Shown: positions 1-7,014 of the stretch, piece after piece | How the letters are laid out: each line of letters begins with the position of its first letter | Position numbering within the stretch: position 1 is the first letter of the stretch | From: Ectopseudomonas chengduensis | Lineage (GTDB): Bacteria > Pseudomonadota > Gammaproteobacteria > Pseudomonadales > Pseudomonadaceae | Direction of reading: 5' to 3' | Length of the DNA: 64,000 bases | NCBI RefSeq assembly: GCF_015712065.1 | Contig: NZ_JACFYZ010000002.1 | Span: forward strand, 496,001 to 560,000 | Made by a program: the position numbers and the translations under genes | Notes under the pieces: model-generated | The model's input: only the letters and a program-made list of their open reading frames with translations | The model's database searches: none | Told to the model about the DNA's origin: nothing

Positions 1-27
1 ACATATTGTTTTTAGTGAAGGTGTTCC

Positions 28-342
28 ATGGATGAACCCATCGATATCCAGCAGCTGCGTGCCAATGCCGACGCTGCCGGGCAGTTGCTCAAGGCATTGG
101 CTAACCCTGATCGCCTCCTGCTGCTCTGCCAGCTGTCGCAGGGTGAGCGCAACGTCAGTGAGCTGGAGGCGCTGCTTGGTATCCAGCAGCCCACGCTGTC
201 CCAGCAACTGGCCGTGCTGCGTCGTGAAGGGCTGGTGGCAACCCGTCGCGACGGCAAGCAGATCTTCTATCGCATCAGCAGCCCGGCGGCGCTGGCCGTG
301 ATCGAAACCCTGTATCGGCTGTTCTGCGGGGGCCAGCAATGA
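28..342 (+). CDS. ArsR-family repressor, BigR/SqrR-like reactive-sulfur sensor
   Basis: This 104-residue protein is a winged-helix ArsR-type regulator. Residues about 20-80 form the DNA-binding core, with the family phrase ALANPDRLLLLC at 23-34 and a recognition helix around PTLSQQLAVLRREG. Cysteines stand at residues 34 and 100, the arrangement of the persulfide-sensing pair in BigR, SqrR and YgaV. By family it should leave DNA when reactive sulfur rises. Its stop overlaps the next start (ATGA), and that gene encodes a YeeE/YedE sulfur transporter half, so the likely target is its own operon. GAAGGTG just upstream is the ribosome binding site. The operator would lie mostly outside the window. 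The ligand class is an inference from the cysteines and neighbours. Confidence 0.85.
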   Translation: MDEPIDIQQLRANADAAGQLLKALANPDRLLLLCQLSQGERNVSELEALLGIQQPTLSQQLAVLRREGLVATRRDGKQIFYRISSPAALAVIETLYRLFCGGQQ

Positions 343-773
343 GCATCGACTGGGCCAGCTTCACCCCCTGGACGGCCTTGGCCGGTGGCGCGCTGATCGG
401 TCTGGCCGCCGTCATCTTTGCCCTGGCCAATGGCCGCGTGGCCGGTATCAGCGGTCTGCTCGGCAGCCTTCTGCAGCCAGGCGCAGAAGGGCGCGGCGAG
501 AAGGCATTTTTCCTCCTCGGCCTGCTGTTGGCGCCGCTGCTGTGGGGGTTGTTCGGCGCCTTGCCAGCGATCAGCTTCGATGGCGGCGCGCTGTCGCTGA
601 TTGGCGCCGGTTTGCTGGTGGGCATCGGCACACGCTACGGCTCTGGCTGCACCAGCGGCCATGGCGTATATGGCATCTCGCGTCTATCTCCGCGCTCCAT
701 GCTGGCCACCCTGTGCTTCATGGCCACGGGTTTCGCCACGGTCTTTGTTCTACGTCATCTTCTGGGGGGCTGA
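339..773 (+). CDS. YeeE/YedE-family sulfur transport protein, first half
   Basis: A 144-residue, strongly hydrophobic inner-membrane protein with about four membrane segments. It carries the family loop GSGCTSGHG with a cysteine at residue 104; in the thiosulfate carrier YeeE/TsuA such cysteines line the substrate path. It is a half-length member, and the next gene encodes the second half. The split pair is typical of the pmpA/pmpB genes that sit beside BigR repressors. Its start overlaps the repressor stop (ATGA) and only two bases separate it from the next gene, so the genes are co-translated. The likely job is moving a small sulfur species across the membrane, in or out. The exact substrate cannot be read from the sequence. 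Confidence 0.85.
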   Translation: MSIDWASFTPWTALAGGALIGLAAVIFALANGRVAGISGLLGSLLQPGAEGRGEKAFFLLGLLLAPLLWGLFGALPAISFDGGALSLIGAGLLVGIGTRYGSGCTSGHGVYGISRLSPRSMLATLCFMATGFATVFVLRHLLGG

Positions 774-775
774 AC

Positions 776-1195
776 ATGGCCAGACTGAGCGCATTCTTGG
801 CCGGTCTACTGTTCGGCCTCGGCCTGCTGCTGGCCGGTATGGCCAACCCGGCCAAGGTGCTGGCCTTTCTCGATCTGGCCGGTAACTGGGACCCGTCTCT
901 CGCCCTGGTGATGGTGGGTGCCATCTGCGTGGCGGCGTTGCCGTTGCACCTGGCGCAACGGCGCGCCTGGGCACTGCTCGGCGGCGCCATGCAGTTGCCG
1001 ACGCGTCGTGACCTCGATGCTCGCCTGATTGGTGGCAGCCTGCTGTTCGGCGTCGGTTGGGGTATCGCTGGCATCTGTCCGGGGCCGGCCGTTGCCATCC
1101 TGCTGACCGGGCACTGGCAGGCCCTGCTGTTCGTCGCGGCGATGCTCGCCGGGATGCTGATCTTTACTGCGCTGGAAGGCCGGCGCGGACGTTGA
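776..1195 (+). CDS. YeeE/YedE-family sulfur transport protein, second half (DUF6691-type)
   Basis: A 139-residue membrane protein, the partner of the preceding half-transporter. Near its C-terminal third it carries GVGWGIAGICPGPAV with a cysteine at residue 101, equivalent to the conserved cysteine loop of the first half. I chose the ATG at 776, two bases after the preceding stop, over a longer reading that would begin at 542 inside the upstream gene, because the protein then begins with a normal membrane segment (MARLSAFLAGLLFGLG). Together the two halves would form one YeeE-like channel. The stop at 1193-1195 overlaps a TTG that probably starts the next gene. Confidence 0.85.
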   Translation: MARLSAFLAGLLFGLGLLLAGMANPAKVLAFLDLAGNWDPSLALVMVGAICVAALPLHLAQRRAWALLGGAMQLPTRRDLDARLIGGSLLFGVGWGIAGICPGPAVAILLTGHWQALLFVAAMLAGMLIFTALEGRRGR

Positions 1196-1398
1196 CCTGG
1201 AGAGCCTCGATCAAAGCCAATGTTGGAACGCTCGAGCGCAGTCTGCGCATCGCCGCAGGCCTGATTCTTATCGCACTGAGCCTGGCCGGTGTCATCGGTC
1301 TGTGGGGCTGGATCGGTGTGTTACCACTGGCGACCGGCATCTTGCGCTTCTGCCCGGCGTATCCACTGCTGGGTATCAACACCTGCAAAATGAAATGA
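1192..1398 (+). CDS. DUF2892 (YgaP-like) small membrane protein
   Basis: A 68-residue protein with the DUF2892 pattern: an N-terminal NVGTLERSLR stretch, then two membrane segments and a C-terminal RFCPAYPLLGINTC with two cysteines. In YgaP the same domain anchors a rhodanese that handles persulfides; here it stands alone. No ATG is present at the expected place. The best start is the TTG at 1192, which overlaps the preceding stop (TTGA) and suggests translational coupling. It is the fourth gene of the sulfur-response operon and presumably works with the transporter halves. The start is the least certain part of this call. Confidence 0.75.
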   Translation: MTWRASIKANVGTLERSLRIAAGLILIALSLAGVIGLWGWIGVLPLATGILRFCPAYPLLGINTCKMK

Positions 1399-1431
1399 AA
1401 CATATCCACTGAGGTGGCATGCATGTGCGGC

Positions 1432-1445
1432 TTGATGTAGATCAA
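1432..1445 (+). promoter_or_regulatory. ANR/FNR box
   Basis: TTGATGTAGATCAA is a perfect match to the ANR/FNR consensus TTGAT-N4-ATCAA. It lies 71 bases before the start of the cytochrome c peroxidase gene, a classic ANR target in pseudomonads, so low-oxygen activation is expected. The upstream gene ends at 1398, so the site belongs to the peroxidase. Confidence 0.85.
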
Positions 1446-1515
1446 GTCGCCCCGGGTTTGCGCTGGGCATGGTCAGGACATAACCAGAACAGCCAATACC
1501 TGAGGAGAAATACGC

Positions 1516-2505
1516 ATGCGCACTCTGAGCCTGATGGCCGGGTTGTGCCTGGGCGCCAGCGCCTGGGCCAATGTACCGGCCAACGAACCCGTCGAGCCTA
1601 TCGCAGCGGCCGAGATCACCGATCCGGCCAAGGTCGAACTGGGCAAGCAGCTGTTCTTCGACCCGCGTCTGTCGCGCTCGGGGTTCATTTCCTGCAACTC
1701 CTGCCACAACCTGTCGATGGGCGGCAGTGACAACCTGCCGAGCTCCATCGGTCATAACTGGCAGCAAGGGCCGATCAATTCGCCCACGGTGCTCAATTCC
1801 AGCCTCAACCTCGCGCAGTTCTGGGACGGCCGCGCTGCCGACCTCAAGGAACAGGCTGCCGGCCCCATCGCCAACCCGATGGAGATGGCCTTCACTCACA
1901 TTCTCGCCATCGACGTGCTGCGCCCGATCCCGCAGTACCGCGAGTCGTTCAAGGTCGTGTACAAGACCGACGAGATCACCCTGGATGAAGTGACCGACGC
2001 CATCGCCGAGTTCGAAAAGACCCTGGTCACACCCAATTCGCGCTTCGACCTATGGCTCAAGGGCGACCAGCAGGCCATCAGCCAGGTCGAACTGGAGGGC
2101 TACCAGCTGTTCAAGTCCATCGGCTGCGTCGCTTGCCACAACGGCCCGGCGCTGGGCGGCAACTCGTTCCAGAAGATGGGGCTGGTCGAACCCTATGAAA
2201 CCAGCAATCCGGCCGAGGGGGTGGCTGGCCTGACCGGCAAGGATGCCGACCGCTTCAAGTTCAAGGTGCCGACCCTGCGCAACGTCGAACTGACCTATCC
2301 CTACTTCCACGACGGCGCCTACTGGAAGCTGGAGGAGTCGGTAGACATCATGGCGCGCTTGCAGTTGGGTCGTAAGCTGAGCGAGGAGGAGATCGGCAAG
2401 ATCACCGCCTTTCTCAAGACCCTGACCGGCGAGCAGCCGAGCTTCGCCCTGCCGATCCTGCCACCGTCGAACAACGATACGCCGCGGCCGCAGCCGTTCG
2501 AGTGA
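1516..2505 (+). CDS. ccpA: Di-haem cytochrome c551 peroxidase
   Basis: A 329-residue periplasmic enzyme that reduces hydrogen peroxide to water with electrons from a small cytochrome c. A signal peptide covers about residues 1-18. Two haem c sites are present: CNSCH at residues 60-64 (peroxidatic N-terminal haem) and CVACH at 204-208 (electron-transferring haem). The length is normal for bacterial di-haem peroxidases of the MauG/CcpA family. GAGGAGA stands about eight bases before the ATG. An ANR box lies upstream and a hairpin follows the gene, so it forms a single-gene unit expected to be induced when oxygen is limiting. Confidence 0.95.
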   Translation: MRTLSLMAGLCLGASAWANVPANEPVEPIAAAEITDPAKVELGKQLFFDPRLSRSGFISCNSCHNLSMGGSDNLPSSIGHNWQQGPINSPTVLNSSLNLAQFWDGRAADLKEQAAGPIANPMEMAFTHILAIDVLRPIPQYRESFKVVYKTDEITLDEVTDAIAEFEKTLVTPNSRFDLWLKGDQQAISQVELEGYQLFKSIGCVACHNGPALGGNSFQKMGLVEPYETSNPAEGVAGLTGKDADRFKFKVPTLRNVELTYPYFHDGAYWKLEESVDIMARLQLGRKLSEEEIGKITAFLKTLTGEQPSFALPILPPSNNDTPRPQPFE

Positions 2506-2520
2506 GTTGGCGCTAACGAA

Positions 2521-2544
2521 AACGCCCGGCATGTGCCGGGCGTT
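2521..2544 (+). terminator. Hairpin terminator after ccpA
   Basis: AACGCCCGGCA, a two-base loop, then the exact complement TGCCGGGCGTT: an 11-bp perfect stem 15 bases after the ccpA stop. No clear T run follows, so termination strength is uncertain. A REP-like palindrome follows at once. Confidence 0.6.
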
Positions 2545-2550
2545 CATAGA

Positions 2551-2601
2551 TGTAGGGCGGGTGAAACCCGCCAGCAGCGGTGCGGGTTACACCCGCCCTA
2601 C
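2551..2601. repeat. REP-like palindrome, TGTAGGGCGGGT type
   Basis: An imperfect palindrome opening with TGTAGGGCGGGTGAAACC and closing with the mirrored form ending in ACCCGCCCTAC. A second full copy is at 42450-42502 and a partial one near 23475-23497. It lies between the convergent ccpA and aguA genes. Confidence 0.75.
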
Positions 2602-2606
2602 ATGGT

Positions 2607-3713
2607 TCAGCGCCCTTGCGGCGCCGGCTGCTGCTGGGTGATGCAGTGGATATTGCCGCCACCGAGCAGAATCTCGCGGCCCGGCACCATCACCACGCGA
2701 TGCTCGGGGAAGATGCGCTGCAGAATCGCGCGGGCCTCTTCGTCCTTCGGGTCATCGAAGCTCGGCGCGACGATGCCGCCGTTGACGATAAGGAAGTTGA
2801 CGTAGGAGCCGGCCAGGCGAACCTCTGGGCTACGCTCCTGGCTGCCGTCGACGATGTCGACGCCCGCGCATTCTTCTGCGGTGGCGTGGATCGGGCCAGG
2901 AATCGGCATCTTGTGCACGGTCAGCTGACGGCCCTTGGCGTCGCGCGCGCTTTCCAGCACACGCATGGCGGCTTGGCAGCGCGGGTAGTTGGGATCGTTC
3001 TGATCGTCGGTCCAGGCCAGCAGCACCTCACCTGGGCGCACGTAGCAGCAGAAGTTGTCGACGTGGCCATCGGTCTCGTCGTTGTACAGGCCGTCGGGCA
3101 GCCAGATCACCGTGTCGATGGCCAGGTGCTCGCGCAGCACGGCCTCGATCTCTTCGCGCGACAGGTGCGGATTGCGGTTCCTGTTCAGCAGGCACTCTTC
3201 GGTGGTGATCAGGGTGCCTTCGCCATCGACATGGATCGAGCCACCCTCGAGCACGAAACCTTCGGTGCGATAACGCTTGCAGCCTTCGATCTCGAGAATC
3301 TTGCGCGCTACCTGGTCGTCACGCAGCCAGGGCCAGTACAGGCCGCCGTCGAAGCCGCCCCAGGCATTGAACGCCCAGTCCACGCCGCGCACTTCGCCGC
3401 TGGTGTTGGTGACGAAGGTCGGGCCGGTGTCACGCACCCAGGCGTCGTCGGTGGTGATTTCCACCAGGCGGATGTTGGCGTCGTCCAGGCGCGCGCGGGC
3501 ATTTTCGTACTGCGCTGCGGACACGCAGACGGTCACCGGTTCGAACTGGGCGATGGCCTTGGCCACCGCGGCGAAGGCGGCCTGTGCCGGCTTGCCGCCG
3601 TTGCGCCAGTTGTCCGGGCGTTCGGGCCAGACCATCCAGGTCTTGCTGTGCGGTGCCCACTCGGCGGGCATGTGGAAACCATCGGCGCGTGGCGTGGTGT
3701 TCAGCGTGGTCAT
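2607..3713 (-). CDS. aguA: Agmatine deiminase
   Basis: A 368-residue cytosolic hydrolase of the guanidino-modifying (PAD-like) superfamily that converts agmatine to N-carbamoylputrescine and ammonia. Family landmarks in order are DAWVRDTGP, the [15 protein letters not shown] region, DGHVDN with the catalytic histidine, and [11 protein letters not shown] with the nucleophilic cysteine at residue 357. The length is normal. It is the last gene of the minus-strand block aguR, aguB, aguA, separated from aguB by a REP-like palindrome. That palindrome could make aguA expression lower than aguB or stabilise the upstream message. Control by the TetR-type regulator upstream is expected from the P. aeruginosa system. 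Confidence 0.95.
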   Translation of the reverse strand: MTTLNTTPRADGFHMPAEWAPHSKTWMVWPERPDNWRNGGKPAQAAFAAVAKAIAQFEPVTVCVSAAQYENARARLDDANIRLVEITTDDAWVRDTGPTFVTNTSGEVRGVDWAFNAWGGFDGGLYWPWLRDDQVARKILEIEGCKRYRTEGFVLEGGSIHVDGEGTLITTEECLLNRNRNPHLSREEIEAVLREHLAIDTVIWLPDGLYNDETDGHVDNFCCYVRPGEVLLAWTDDQNDPNYPRCQAAMRVLESARDAKGRQLTVHKMPIPGPIHATAEECAGVDIVDGSQERSPEVRLAGSYVNFLIVNGGIVAPSFDDPKDEEARAILQRIFPEHRVVMVPGREILLGGGNIHCITQQQPAPQGR

Positions 3714-3722
3714 GTTTCACCT

Positions 3723-3781
3723 GTAGCCCGGATGCAATCCGGGGAGTCGTGAGAAAAAGCCCCGGATTGCATCCGGGCTAC
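3723..3781. repeat. REP-like palindrome, GTAGCCCGGATG type (copy 1)
   Basis: GTAGCCCGGATGCAATCCGGG, a short spacer, then the inverted form ending CATCCGGGCTAC. It fills the gap between aguB and aguA. Other copies are at 24923-24982, 44719-44777 and 56860-56919. Confidence 0.85.
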
Positions 3782-3783
3782 GT

Positions 3784-4665
3784 TCATTCGGATGGGGTTT
3801 CACCATCGAGCGTGGAAAGCGACCAGTATAGGTTCGGCCGGCGGTCGCGGAACACACCCCAGGCCGTGCGCACCTTCTCCAGCTTGGTCAGATCGAAGCT
3901 GTGCACCAGCACGCCTTCCTCGGTCTGATTCAGCTCCTCGACCTTCTCGCCGAACTGGTTGGCGATGAACGAGCTGCCGTAGAAGGTGATGTCGTAGCCG
4001 TCCTGTTCTTCGCGGCCGATGCGGTTGCTGGCCACCAGCGGCATCAGGTTGGCGCCGGCATGGCCCTGCTGCACACGCTGCCAGTGCTCACGCGAGCTGA
4101 TCTTCGGGTCATGCGGCTCGCTGCCGATGGCGGTCGGGTAGAAGAGGATTTCCGCGCCCATCAGCGCCATGCTGCGCGCGCATTCCGGGAACCACTGATC
4201 CCAGCAGATGCCGACACCGATGCGGGCATAAGCGGTGTCCCAGACCTTGAAGCCGGTATCGCCCGGATTGAAGTAGTACTTCTCGTGGTAGCCGGGGCCG
4301 TCCGGGATATGGCTTTTCCGATAAATACCGAGATTGCTGCCGTCGGCATCGATGATGGCGATGCTGTTGAAGCGCGCGCGGCCGGCGCGCTCGAAGAAGC
4401 TGATCGGCAGCACCACCTGCAGCTCGGCAGCGACCTTCTGGAAGTGCTGGATGGCCGGATTTTCTGCCACCGTGGTGGCCAGCTGGGTGTAGTCGGCGTT
4501 CGGTTTCTGGCAGAAGTAGGGCGCCTCGAACAGCTCCTGGATCAGGATGATCTGGGCGCCCTGGGCTGCCGCCTGGCGCACCAGCCTCTCGGCGTTGGCG
4601 ATGTTCGCGGGGGTATCCCAGGAGCAGGCCATCTGGGTCGCGGCGACGGTAACGATACGGGACAT
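3784..4665 (-). CDS. aguB: N-carbamoylputrescine amidase
   Basis: A 293-residue nitrilase-superfamily enzyme that hydrolyses N-carbamoylputrescine to putrescine, carbon dioxide and ammonia, the second step after AguA. The Glu-Lys-Cys triad is visible: Glu44 in LIQELFEAPY, Lys117 in YRKSHIPDGPG and Cys154 in GICWDQWFPE. The length is normal. It lies directly upstream of aguA on the minus strand, and the two share the agmatine-to-putrescine pathway. The preceding 260 bases hold AT-rich CGAT-N4-ATCG sites that are good operator candidates for the neighbouring TetR-type regulator. AGGTGC lies just before the start codon. Confidence 0.95.
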   Translation of the reverse strand: MSRIVTVAATQMACSWDTPANIANAERLVRQAAAQGAQIILIQELFEAPYFCQKPNADYTQLATTVAENPAIQHFQKVAAELQVVLPISFFERAGRARFNSIAIIDADGSNLGIYRKSHIPDGPGYHEKYYFNPGDTGFKVWDTAYARIGVGICWDQWFPECARSMALMGAEILFYPTAIGSEPHDPKISSREHWQRVQQGHAGANLMPLVASNRIGREEQDGYDITFYGSSFIANQFGEKVEELNQTEEGVLVHSFDLTKLEKVRTAWGVFRDRRPNLYWSLSTLDGETPSE

Positions 4666-4748
4666 GAAGCACCTCTTGGCTCGTTCGCAGGCCGCTCCGG
4701 CGGCCCATTCAGAGTGCCGTGGCTGAACATCGACCAGGGCGGGATGTT

Positions 4749-4772
4749 CGATTTATATCCGATAAATATCGG
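4749..4772. promoter_or_regulatory. Candidate AguR operator, overlapping CGAT-N4-ATC sites
   Basis: Two overlapping dyads about 85-105 bases before the aguB start: CGATTTATATCC at 4749-4760 and CCGATAAATATCGG at 4759-4772, the latter with perfect six-base arms. Both follow CGAT-N4-ATC. The block is AT-rich in a GC-rich neighbourhood, as expected of a promoter-operator. Assignment to AguR is inference from position. Confidence 0.5.
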
Positions 4773-4810
4773 CATTAGAAGGTGCTTTGGTCGATTTGGC
4801 GAAATTAATG

Positions 4811-4822
4811 CGATTTTTATCG
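4811..4822. promoter_or_regulatory. Candidate AguR operator, third CGAT-N4-ATCG site
   Basis: CGATTTTTATCG, with further partial symmetry outside it (AATTAATG before, AATTAAAT after). It repeats the CGAT-N4-ATCG pattern seen at 4749-4772. The three sites sit in the gap between aguB and the TetR-type regulator gene. Confidence 0.45.
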
Positions 4823-4925
4823 AATTAAATCCATATGCGACGCAGCGGCTCCGTGTGCGCCAATCAACTATGGGGCGAGGAATTGGGGGCTTGGCTTCGG
4901 TGGCCTGGCGATCTCTACACGGGGA

Positions 4926-5567
4926 TTACGCCAGCGGCGCAGGTCTCTTTGGCAGCGCGGCCGGCAGATACAGGCCCAGGTAGGCATCGAAAACGCGCAT
5001 GCCTTCCTCGGCCAGGCGTGGTGTGATTTCGCCATGCAGTTGCACGGAGCGTGCGTAGACGCGATCACCCAGCTCCATGGCCAGGGCGAATACATCGATA
5101 TCCGTCGGTAATTGCGGCAGGGGGAAGTGGCGCTCGAACAATGCTTGCATCAGGCGGCTCAGTTCGATGTCGTGCTGGTGGTCCGCTTGAGTGACTTCGG
5201 CCAGGCCGTGCTGGGCGAGGATCAACTGGCGCGCCGCGGCGTCGCGCGCGTAGATGCCCAGCATGCGTTGTTCGACGATACGCGACAGGTCATGCCAGGT
5301 GTTCAGGCTGGCATGCTCGACGGGTTCCTGCAGGCAGGCGCGAAAGGCTGCGTGCACGTCCGCGGTCAGCCCTTCGAGCAGGGCCGGTACGCTGGCGAAG
5401 AAGTGGTAGACCGAGGAGGGTGGAATCTTCGCGTGCTCGGCCACGGTGTAGATCGACAGATTGGCCACGCCTTGCTCGGCCAGCAGTTCGCGTGCTGCAG
5501 CGAGAATCACGGCAATACGTGCCTGGCTGCTGGCGCGCGGTTTGCGGGTGCTGGCGGGGCGCGACAT
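4926..5567 (-). CDS. aguR: TetR-family regulator, AguR-like
   Basis: A 213-residue TetR-type regulator. The helix-turn-helix occupies about residues 15-60, with the family phrases AAARELLAEQGVANLSIYTVAEHA and the recognition part IPPSSVYHFFAS; the rest is the ligand-binding domain. I took the ATG at 5567 because GAGGAGCTCACC precedes it and the protein starts just before the HTH; a much longer upstream reading only shadows the next gene. It lies between a polyamine-binding protein gene and aguB, the place of AguR in P. aeruginosa, where that repressor responds to agmatine and N-carbamoylputrescine. Function as the agu repressor is by synteny, not by sequence alone. Confidence 0.85.
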   Translation of the reverse strand: MSRPASTRKPRASSQARIAVILAAARELLAEQGVANLSIYTVAEHAKIPPSSVYHFFASVPALLEGLTADVHAAFRACLQEPVEHASLNTWHDLSRIVEQRMLGIYARDAAARQLILAQHGLAEVTQADHQHDIELSRLMQALFERHFPLPQLPTDIDVFALAMELGDRVYARSVQLHGEITPRLAEEGMRVFDAYLGLYLPAALPKRPAPLA

Positions 5568-5613
5568 GGTGAGCTCCTCGGTGGGCGAGGTGCTATTGGA
5601 CGTCAGGCGGTAT

Positions 5614-5633
5614 TGGCGAGGCAAGCCTCGCCA
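5614..5633. terminator. Small hairpin between binding protein and aguR
   Basis: TGGCGAGG, a four-base loop, CCTCGCCA: a perfect eight-base stem in the 71-bp gap between the minus-strand binding-protein gene and aguR. No T run follows on either strand, so it may be a weak terminator or message-stabilising hairpin. Confidence 0.4.
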
Positions 5634-5638
5634 TCTGC

Positions 5639-6697
5639 TCAGCTGCCGTCGCGGAAGCGCTGCCAGACGTTGTTGCGTACCTGGGCATGTTTCTCCGAGA
5701 GAACCTCCAGTGGATACAGGCGGCGCTTGGTGTCCTGATCCGGATACAGGCCGGGCTGCTGCAGCAGGGCGCTGTCGATGAACTGTGCAGAGCTGGCATT
5801 GCCGTTGGGGTAGAGCGTCTCGGCGGTGATCTGGGCGATCACCTGCGGCTGCATCAGGTAGTCGATGAAGCGGTGAGAGAGATCGGGGCGGCTGGCGTTG
5901 GCGGGAATCACCAGGTTGTCGACGAACAGTACCGAGCCCTCGTCCGGTACCACGAAGCGCACTGGCTGGCCGGCCTGGGCTGCGGCCAGGGCATCGCCGA
6001 CCCAGGCCATGGCCAGGCACAGGTCGCCGCTGTTGAGATCTTCGATATAGCGTTCGCTGTCGACGTAGCGCAGGTTCGGGCGCAGGGCGTCGAGTATCTC
6101 TCCGGCGCGCTCGACGCGGCTCGGGGCGCTGCGTGCCAGGCTGCGGCCCTGGTAGTTGAGCAGCAGCGATAGGGTTTCATCCGGCGCATCCAGCACGCTG
6201 ATGCCGCAACTGGCCAGGCGCTTGCTCTGTTCGGCGTCGAACAGCAGGCTCCAGCTGTCCGGCAGGGGGCCACCATAGGCGGCCTCGGCTCGGGGGGTAT
6301 TGATTGCCAGGCCAACCGCGCCCCACAGGTAGGGGACGGCGTGCTGGTTCTGCGGGTCGACCGCAGCCAGCTTGCTCAGCAGTTGCTTGTCCAGGTGCGT
6401 GCGGTTGGGCAGCAGGTTGAAATCCAGCGGGCGAATGCGGCCGCTGGCGATCAGCCCTGGCAGGTCGTTGTGCGAGGGTACGGCGATGTCGATGGGCTGA
6501 CCGCTTTCCAGCGCTTGCGCCAACTCTTCGGCGCTGGCGAAGGTGTGGTACTCGACTTCGATGCCGGTGTCGCGGGTGAAGTTCTCCAGCACCTGCGGCG
6601 CGATGTAATCGTTCCAGTTGTAGACACGGATGCTGTCGGCGGCCTGAGCCAGGCCGCAGCTCAGGCCTAGCAGGATGGCGGCAAGAGCGCGTTGCAT
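5639..6697 (-). CDS. Periplasmic polyamine-binding protein, PotF-like (divergent)
   Basis: A 352-residue exported solute-binding protein of the PotD/PotF family. The signal peptide is about residues 1-19 (ending LAQA) and the mature protein opens with the family phrase RVYNWNDYIAP. The shared PYLWG, LDAPDE and YPNGNA blocks are present. It is clearly more distant from the three tandem binding proteins at 12.2-15.6 kb than they are from each other. It heads the minus-strand group with aguR, aguB and aguA, matching the lone binding-protein gene next to aguR in PAO1. No permease or ATPase lies beside it, so it may deliver agmatine or another polyamine to the SpuFGH transporter; the ligand is not known from sequence. 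Confidence 0.85.
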   Translation of the reverse strand: MQRALAAILLGLSCGLAQAADSIRVYNWNDYIAPQVLENFTRDTGIEVEYHTFASAEELAQALESGQPIDIAVPSHNDLPGLIASGRIRPLDFNLLPNRTHLDKQLLSKLAAVDPQNQHAVPYLWGAVGLAINTPRAEAAYGGPLPDSWSLLFDAEQSKRLASCGISVLDAPDETLSLLLNYQGRSLARSAPSRVERAGEILDALRPNLRYVDSERYIEDLNSGDLCLAMAWVGDALAAAQAGQPVRFVVPDEGSVLFVDNLVIPANASRPDLSHRFIDYLMQPQVIAQITAETLYPNGNASSAQFIDSALLQQPGLYPDQDTKRRLYPLEVLSEKHAQVRNNVWQRFRDGS

Positions 6698-7014
6698 GAG
6701 TAACTCCCCGATTGATCAAAGCAACAGTATCCGGCGGTCTTGTTCGCCGGGGTTTGATGCATGTCAGCGCAGTCGCCGTACGGCGAACCGCTGGCCCTGG
6801 TGCGGAGCGCCAGAGCAGGCAGTAGTTAGCAGGCAAAAAGAAGCCGGCTCTGTCAGGCCGTGTGAAAACTACTGCGCTCGGCCATGCTGCGCTAAAAACA
6901 GGCTCAGAATGCTCATTTACCACTTGTAAACTGCGCTTCTTCGCCTGTTTTTGCCTTGCCTGACCTTCGCTCGCTACGTTTTTACACGGCCTTCTGCGGC
7001 CGGCTTTCTCGGTG
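6698..7014. other. Intergenic region with a MITE-like palindromic element
   Basis: This gene-free stretch of 317 bases separates the binding-protein gene from spuI. The part next to the binding-protein gene should hold its promoter, though I see no convincing -35/-10 pair. The rest, about 6839-7009, is a palindromic repeat element listed separately. Confidence 0.6.
6839..7009. repeat. MITE-like element with terminal inverted repeats
   Basis: About 170 bases bounded by inverted ends: AAGCCGGC at 6841-6848 mirrors GCCGGCTT at 6999-7006. Inside, GGCCGTGTGAAAA on the left mirrors TTTTTACACGGCC on the right, and AAAAACAGGC (6895-6904) mirrors GCCTGTTTTT (6943-6952). The nested symmetry means the whole element can fold into a long hairpin. 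It ends five bases from the spuI stop codon. It encodes no protein that I would trust. Confidence 0.65.

Noticed and set aside
2580..3752. A 390-codon plus-strand reading frame opposite aguA
   Set aside because: It lies entirely on the strand opposite a clear agmatine deiminase gene and has no recognisable domain. High GC content makes such long antisense frames common.
5568..6020. N-terminal extension of the AguR-like regulator up to 6020
   Set aside because: The extension overlaps the binding-protein gene in another frame and has no TetR homology; the ATG at 5567 has a strong ribosome binding site.
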